Source of the DNA: Siminovitchia fordii DSM 16014 = CIP 108821 | Lineage (GTDB): Bacteria; Bacillota; Bacilli; Bacillales; Bacillaceae_C | NCBI RefSeq assembly: GCF_000374565.1 | Contig: NZ_KB894710.1 | Location: 1-48,395 of the forward strand | DNA: 48,395 nt | Direction: 5' to 3' | Shown: positions 43,872 through 48,395 of the stretch, one piece after another | Layout: every line of letters starts with the position of its first letter | How positions within the stretch are numbered: position 1 is the first letter of the stretch | Notes under the pieces: generated by a model | Told to the model about the DNA's origin: nothing | The model's database searches: none | Seen by the model: the letters and a program-made list of their open reading frames with translations, nothing else | Program-made: the position numbers and the translations under genes

Positions 43872-44189
43872 TTATGAATAATTGGTTCCCTTCTTACTAT
43901 AAAATTTATAAGAAAAAAATCCGAATAAATATCCTATTCCAGCCCCTAAACTAACTGTATATAGTAAAGAGAGTGGGAAAAACATGCCCAAAATTACACC
44001 GATAGCACAACCAAAAAGCATTCCCATTGGTATTAAACTATCTAATAAATTTTGAGCACCTTCTGATTTTTTCTTACCTAGTGTCCCTTGATTATATTTA
44101 CGTTTAAGTCTATGAATTACATATACCACAATACTTCCCACTATTACAACAGGTATTACAGCAAGCATAATTTCCATGACTAACTCCAT
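43872..44189 (-). CDS. Small membrane protein, unknown
   Basis: 105 residues. A first helix (IMLAVIPVVIVGSIVVYVI), a basic loop (HRLKRKYNQGTLGKKK), then two or three helices (LIPMGMLFGCAIGVILGMFF, GAGIGYLFGFFSY). ATG 44189 follows GGAGGAGATT. An upstream ATG lies before that ribosome site. No family is recognised. It is monocistronic on the minus strand and transcribed in the same direction as the next gene upstream. Confidence 0.72.
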   Translation of the reverse strand: MELVMEIMLAVIPVVIVGSIVVYVIHRLKRKYNQGTLGKKKSEGAQNLLDSLIPMGMLFGCAIGVILGMFFPLSLLYTVSLGAGIGYLFGFFSYKFYSKKGTNYS

Positions 44190-44399
44190 GTAAGAATCTC
44201 CTCCCATTTTTTAATCAAATCATCACTCTACCTAAAACTTTATTCCGTTAAAGGGCTTTCTAGTGTAATAAACAACTTTATTGTATATTAAACGATTTTA
44301 AACATTAAAACGTATGCCTAATTCAAATCGCGCCGACCAGGGGAGATATATCTGTCCATTTGAAGAAAAATCTCTCTGGTCTCGGGAAGATCCGCTTTT

Positions 44400-45062
44400 T
44401 CATTCAATTTCTTCATACACCGTCCCGTCGGTATCCTTGATTTGGACAAATGGCTCCAGCTTATCAAGTAGTATAATGATCGTCGGGTTTGCTTCTTTCG
44501 ACTGGTTTGCAAACGTCCGGATATTGATATCTGTTCTTCCACTTTTCTTCTCTATGCCCAATACCTCTATATTATTTCCGCTCATTTCTCCTCCGAGAGA
44601 AAGGACAATTGCCTTGCTATCCTCATAGGTGTCAAATACCTTCCATCCTTTGATGTTTGGATCAGCCTGTAGTTGTTCATAGTATTTGTTTATATCGGGA
44701 TCCCATCTGTCATCTTTCGCGGCCACATTAAAACTGCTTCCATTCAACTGGTTGAAGCCAATATAGCTCAAGCCTCCAAGCGCACCTAATACAGTAAGTG
44801 TCAGCATCGCTTTTTTCCATAGGGGACCCCTTTCCCCGATCCACAATAAAAAAGCAACAGACAGGATACCTGCACCTATTAAACTGACCGGCATACCCGC
44901 GAAACCGCCTATCAACAGGCCGCCAACAACGGTGGTGAGGCTGACCACTACAAGGAAAGCGACTCTTTTGAATCCATCCATCTCTTTTGAAAAATAAAAC
45001 GTAAGGGCATAAAAGCCGATGCCCAACAGTAATCCGGTCAAGTACACAATCATAAGTCCCAA
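44400..45062 (-). CDS. YesK-like membrane protein with soluble tail
   Basis: 220 residues. Four N-terminal helices (about 1-115), including LTGLLLGIGFYALTFYF, VAFLVVVSLTTVVGGLLIGG, SLIGAGILSVAFLLW and MLTLTVLGALGGLSYIGF, resemble the YesK-like family. A soluble C-terminal part follows (WDPDINKYYEQLQADPNIKG, TYEDSKAIVLSLGGEMSGN). TTG 45062 is used as start because AGGAGGT lies seven bases before it. Function unknown. Confidence 0.68.
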   Translation of the reverse strand: MGLMIVYLTGLLLGIGFYALTFYFSKEMDGFKRVAFLVVVSLTTVVGGLLIGGFAGMPVSLIGAGILSVAFLLWIGERGPLWKKAMLTLTVLGALGGLSYIGFNQLNGSSFNVAAKDDRWDPDINKYYEQLQADPNIKGWKVFDTYEDSKAIVLSLGGEMSGNNIEVLGIEKKSGRTDINIRTFANQSKEANPTIIILLDKLEPFVQIKDTDGTVYEEIE

Positions 45063-45383
45063 TGCCGGTACCTCCTATGAGTTTTATCTCATTATATCAA
45101 AGCCGCTGAAAAGTGATATGCTGGTGAGATCCTCAACCACAATTAAATCAGTGATAGTCCAAGAGGCGGTTAAATTAAACGGCGTTATTCATGAGTGGGT
45201 TTGCGTTTTTTTATATGGTGTTATTTTAATTGATAAATTTTAATAATAGTTTGATCAACTAATGGGCACTTTTATTGATTTGTAGCTATTACTTGATGAT
45301 CGGATCAGATTCTGGAACAAAGAAGGTGTATCAACTAGAAATTGTAATCTATGCAGCTAAATTCATTTAAGTGGTATGGACTT
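45063..45383. other. Intergenic, nothing recognised
   Basis: No gene, hairpin or repeat that I can support in about 320 bases. Confidence 0.4.
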
Positions 45384-45848
45384 TGGTCCAAAACAAAATT
45401 TCAACACAAATAGGTGATGGTGAGATTGTGATCACCCGCGAATTTGATGCTTCACGCGATCTTGTATTTGAAGCTTAGACAAATGAGGAGTACCTGTCGA
45501 AGTGGTTGGGACTCGAGGTTTTACGTCAACTTTTCAGAAGTTTGATATGAAGCAAGACGGTACATGGCAGTTTATCATGTATGCTCCTAATGGGGGAGAT
45601 TATTCAAACACCAACGTCTTTGTTGAGGACGTTAAACCAGAGTGGATTGTTATCAAACATACTGTGTTTCCCCATTTTCTGGCGGGAGTAAACTTTGAGA
45701 ATCGGTTGGTAAGACCAAACTCTCTTATTGCACAGTTTTTGAAGAAAAGGCCGCTATATTCGATAAGGTGAAAACAAATGCGGTCCCAGGCGCCGAACAG
45801 ACCATGGATCGTCTTGAGGAACATCTGGCAAGTATGTCTTTAAAGTAA
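45384..45848 (+). pseudogene. SRPBCC (AHSA1-like) gene, frameshifted
   Basis: Opens ISTQIGDGEIVITREFDASR, DLVFEA, then TAG at about 45477, then TNEEYLSKWLG. After a frame change it reads GTRGFTSTFQKFDMKQDGTW, FIMYAPNGGDYSNTNVFVED, KPEWIVIKHTVFPHF. A final frame reads VFEEKAAIFDKVKTNAVPGA, EQTMDRLEEHLASMSLK and TAA. Together this is a full AHSA1-type protein of about 150 residues broken by one stop and at least two frameshifts, so it is dead. Confidence 0.85.
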
Positions 45849-46082
45849 GAGGTCATCCTTTAAAATAAACTTTCCCGGCCCGAATTTTTCCCCTTTTTAT
45901 TGAACTCATGTCTGATATAATCTATTTTAGCCACTCCCAAATATCTCTTAAATAGCCTTCTGTAGAACGTTTTTGGTACAACGTGCGGTAAATAGTTATT
46001 TTGGGAAGCGGGCAAACGGCCCTTTTTATTAATGCAGATAACAAAGTATTTAATGGAGAATAATAAAAGGAGACAAAAAGAA

Positions 46083-46484
46083 TTGAAGTTGATTGAAATA
46101 CCTAAGTGGGGAAACTATTTACGAGAGCAGTGGCGTGGAATCTTTGCAAATCATCTTTCAAAAGTAGAACAAAAATCAATTTATATGGACTCATTTCTAT
46201 GGCATCTATGCAGTTGGGAAAAGGTATTCTGCCTTGAAAAAGAAAAAGCAATTGAGGCTTTCGAAAGTCAGTTAAAAAATAAGTGCACTATTTTTTATCA
46301 AAATACTGATGAAGCTTATTTAGTACAACATGCTAAAAATCTTAAAATTAATGATTTACCATTTGAAGAGAATCACATGTATTATAGCGATATCTATGTA
46401 ATGGATTGGAATAATGGATGGACGTTTGTTATGACTCATGAAACGGAATCGGGAATAGGACCGTTTTTTATTCAGAAACCATAA
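46083..46484 (+). CDS. DUF4275-family protein
   Basis: 133 residues, soluble. The core HLCSWEKVFCLEKEKAIEAF, FYQNTDEAYLVQHAKNLKIN, SDIYVMDWNNGWTFVMTHE and GPFFIQKP fits the DUF4275 pattern known in Bacilli. TTG 46083 is preferred because AAAGGAGAC lies about seven bases before it. The upstream ATGs at 46032 and 46053 have no ribosome site. No function is known. It stands alone. Confidence 0.72.
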   Translation: MKLIEIPKWGNYLREQWRGIFANHLSKVEQKSIYMDSFLWHLCSWEKVFCLEKEKAIEAFESQLKNKCTIFYQNTDEAYLVQHAKNLKINDLPFEENHMYYSDIYVMDWNNGWTFVMTHETESGIGPFFIQKP

Positions 46485-46640
46485 CTATCCCTCATGTAAG
46501 TAAACTACCGGCCTTTTTGTTTGTAAGTCTTTAATCATCTTCCTCCATCGTATGCTTTCCGGAATGGCATTGCGCACATGTATCAACTTATTTTGTGGAA
46601 GATGGTACAAAGAAAAAACAGCTCAAACTTAGACCTGTTT
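46485..46640. other. Short intergenic
   Basis: Convergent region between DUF4275 and the NTF2-like gene. No clear terminator is seen. Confidence 0.35.
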
Positions 46641-47036
46641 TTAGTTAATTTTATCTTCATCATTCAATCCACTAATTTTAAATGCTTCTTCTTTCTTATC
46701 ATACCTTGCTAGGAAATGGACTTGTCCATCAACTACCTTAAATACTGTAAATACAATAGCCTGTCCCTTGATTGTATCATCATCATTTAGCCAAGTTCCT
46801 TGTTGCACTAATACAATGTAGTGATCTTTAGCATATTTCTCAATAGTTGCTAATTGTAAATTAGCACGTTCAATCCACTTACCTAATTCTTGATGATTTA
46901 TTACTCCTATACCTTTGGGGCCGATTAATTCTAGCTCATTAGACGTTATTTTTGATAAACCTTCTAGGTTTTTTTGATTAGAAAGTTCAACCCATTTCTC
47001 TGCGGTTTCAATAGTTTCAACAGTTTTATTATTCAT
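46641..47036 (-). CDS. NTF2-like (SnoaL-type) fold protein
   Basis: 131 residues. An N-terminal helix ETAEKWVELSNQKNLEGLSK followed by strands ELELIGPKGIGVINHQELGK, a helix WIERANLQL, and the sheet HYIVLVQQGTWLNDDDTIKG, QAIVFTVFKVVDGQVHFLAR, typical of NTF2-like cone folds. AAGGAGATG precedes ATG 47036. Such proteins bind small ligands or catalyse isomerisation. No catalytic residue set can be assigned. Monocistronic. Confidence 0.72.
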   Translation of the reverse strand: MNNKTVETIETAEKWVELSNQKNLEGLSKITSNELELIGPKGIGVINHQELGKWIERANLQLATIEKYAKDHYIVLVQQGTWLNDDDTIKGQAIVFTVFKVVDGQVHFLARYDKKEEAFKISGLNDEDKIN

Positions 47037-48013
47037 TATTGTTTCATCTCCTTCGGATTTATAATGCCCCTTTAAAAAATAGCTTTGCAGTAAGTTAGGT
47101 GTGTAACTCTATTGGCAATTTTCTTGTTACCACCATTTTCTGATATAAATGAGGTTCAAACAAGTTAATAAAAGCGGAAGACATCAACTAGACCGGCAAG
47201 TCGGGATTAAATAAACCTGCACTTTTCCCTGTATACGTAAAGGTTTGAGGGAAATTTGGGAGAGAGGAGGACGGAAAAGAATTTATTGAAATTATATACC
47301 ATCCATTTTTAAGAGAATCAATTATTAATATTTGTACAAAACGTCCGGTGAACTTTATTCATATAACATAGTTGGAGCTGCTTCAATAACTACCTTATAT
47401 ATAAATTTCCATGTTGAGCTATTAGGGCTAAATCAAAATTTTTTGTCGTAATTGTTTCGTTTCAATTATCAATAGCACAGACCTCATTCTTGTTACGTAA
47501 TTTCCTGTTTAATAAAGCAATTAAATCCTAATTGGCAAATATTCCCAATTACTTAACCTCATTGTTAGCACATTATTCCATCTGCCAGTTCATTTTTTGC
47601 TTGTAGTTTCCGATTTCCCGAACTCGCTGGTTGTAAAACTTTGAATGACTCCATTGGGGAAGATGGAGATCAGCCTATTAGCACGCATAACTATCCACCT
47701 AAATAAAAATATTTAATTATGACAATAGATGTCATCTTTAAGTATTATACTTGGTGTCTGTATAGCAATAGAAATGATTTACGCGATAAGTATAGTGGTC
47801 ATTGATTTTCGGATTCATTGTGTAAACTAGCTTTTGCTTTCGAAGTCCACTAGTATAACTGCGGGACATGAGTAATGAAGCCAAAATTTATCCTTGCATC
47901 CGGAAAAAATGAATGTTCACTATTTATTTTTAACGTCTGCTAATAGTTAACGTAATATTTGGTTCTATTGCTAAACACAGGCCATTTCTATCTGATTATA
48001 GGGAGGAAGAATT
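47037..48013. other. Long intergenic, nothing recognised
   Basis: Nearly 1 kb without an open frame of more than 60 codons, a convincing hairpin or a family match. The first 60 bases likely hold the promoter of the minus-strand NTF2-like gene. The end holds AGGGAGGAAG for the next gene. Confidence 0.4.
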
Positions 48014-48115
48014 ATGTCCAAGAATGTACGACCAAGAAAAATAATCTTAGATTTAGCAGTAACTATGGATGGTTTTATTGAGGGGGAAAATGGAGAAGTA
48101 GATTGGTGTATCATG
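48014..48115 (+). pseudogene. DHFR-family reductase, truncated by IS21
   Basis: Starts at ATG 48014 after AGGGAGGAAG and reads SKNVRPRKIILDLAVTMDGF, IEGENGEVDWCIM, the opening of a RibD/DHFR-type reductase. After 34 codons the IS21 end begins at 48116 and the reading enters the element. The rest of the gene, about 140 residues, is not in the window. It is a different member from the intact gene at 29345. Confidence 0.85.
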
Positions 48116-48395
48116 TGTATTTGGCAAGTAGAATATGTATGATTTGGCAGTTAAAATTGTAGCTACTTGCCAACATCCCTTTTTTAATGATTGAGTAATG
48201 ATTCTTTGTGTCGAAAACTTTCTCGATTGAACACCAGTAAATGTGAGTAATGAATTAAGCGATCAATAAACGCTTCCGTCAAGATCGGATCTCCGAATAT
48301 ATGATTCCACTGTCCGAACTGAAGATTTGTCGTAACGATTACACTTCGCCGTTCGTAACACAAATTAAGCACTTGAAATAGGAGCTCAGCTCCTT
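48116..48395 (-). mobile_element. IS21-family element, right end (partial)
   Basis: Starts with TGTATTTGGCAAGTAG at 48116, inside a reductase gene, and runs past the window end. Positions 48116-48210 repeat 1-95 in reverse complement without mismatch. TTGGCAAGTAG (48121-48131) and its inverse (48163-48173) are likely transposase binding sites. It contains the istB end. Confidence 0.88.
48184..48395 (-). CDS. istB: IS21 helper ATPase IstB, C-terminal part
   Basis: The partial frame reads ELLFQVLNLCYERRSVIVTT, NLQFGQWNHIFGDPILTEAF, IDRLIHYSHLLVFNRESFRH and ends KESLLNH. YERRS-x-I-x-T-x-N-x-x-F-x-x-W and DRL-x-H are the conserved C-terminal segments of IstB (sensor 1 region and box VII of this AAA+ family). 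The Walker motifs lie outside the window. IstB is needed with the transposase IstA for IS21 movement. Confidence 0.92.
   Translation of the reverse strand, partial: GAELLFQVLNLCYERRSVIVTTNLQFGQWNHIFGDPILTEAFIDRLIHYSHLLVFNRESFRHKESLLNH

Overview
The window reads as one contig of a low-GC, spore-forming Gram-positive, most likely a Bacillaceae member (Bacillus sensu lato). The grounds are AT-rich DNA, strong AGGAGG-type ribosome binding sites, frequent TTG and GTG starts, and close relatives of Bacillus families (HelD, YjdF with its riboswitch, YndJ, YesK-like, DUF4275, DUF2975 with XRE, Ltp). The species cannot be fixed from the sequence. Both ends lie inside copies of the same IS21-type element in opposite orientation (1-95 and 48116-48395). 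This suggests an assembly contig that stops at repeats. No rRNA, tRNA, CRISPR array or phage structural gene was seen.

Layout. 0.1-9 kb holds scattered small units: a START-like protein, a PaaX-type regulator divergent from an orphan 2-oxoacid dehydrogenase E1-alpha, a membrane-anchored Ltp-repeat protein, an ACR3-type transporter, a ZIP metal transporter beside a dead YtkA-like gene, and an SRPBCC-ArsR operon with a clear double operator. 9-16 kb holds an MBL-fold hydrolase, an RlmA-type rRNA methyltransferase, the RNA polymerase recycling factor HelD, YjdF under a yjdF riboswitch, and a VOC protein.

16.3-28.3 kb is the most coherent and most interesting part: a catabolic island that appears to depend on sigma-54 (SigL). 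Three promoters with a perfect GG-N10-GC (-24/-12) layout precede (i) a VOC-fold enzyme and an SDR dehydrogenase, (ii) a three-gene TRAP transporter (DctP lipoprotein, DctQ, DctM), and (iii) an E1-alpha/E1-beta/E2/E3 ThDP-dependent dehydrogenase complex of the acetoin/pyruvate type followed by a second SDR. A PAS-AAA-Fis enhancer-binding regulator is encoded on the opposite strand between (ii) and (iii). The simplest reading is that a small organic acid or polyol is imported by the TRAP system and oxidised by the SDRs. The VOC enzyme would isomerise or process an intermediate, and the complex would cleave a 2-oxo or alpha-hydroxyketone product to acyl-CoA and NADH. The substrate is unknown.

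28.5-35 kb carries a short spore-protein-like gene, a RibD/DHFR-like reductase divergent from a WYL regulator, and a three-gene membrane module (SRPBCC-DoxX-like, DUF4166, YndJ). 35.3-39.4 kb is a TetR, broken MFS and FtsX-type ABC transporter cluster that looks acquired. 39.9-48 kb has a DUF2975/XRE pair, a PQQ-type sugar dehydrogenase lipoprotein, small membrane proteins and many decayed genes: a head-to-head fusion of adhR-like and adhA-like remnants, SDR and acetyltransferase fragments, and a dead SRPBCC gene. It ends in a DHFR-like gene cut by the right-hand IS21 copy.
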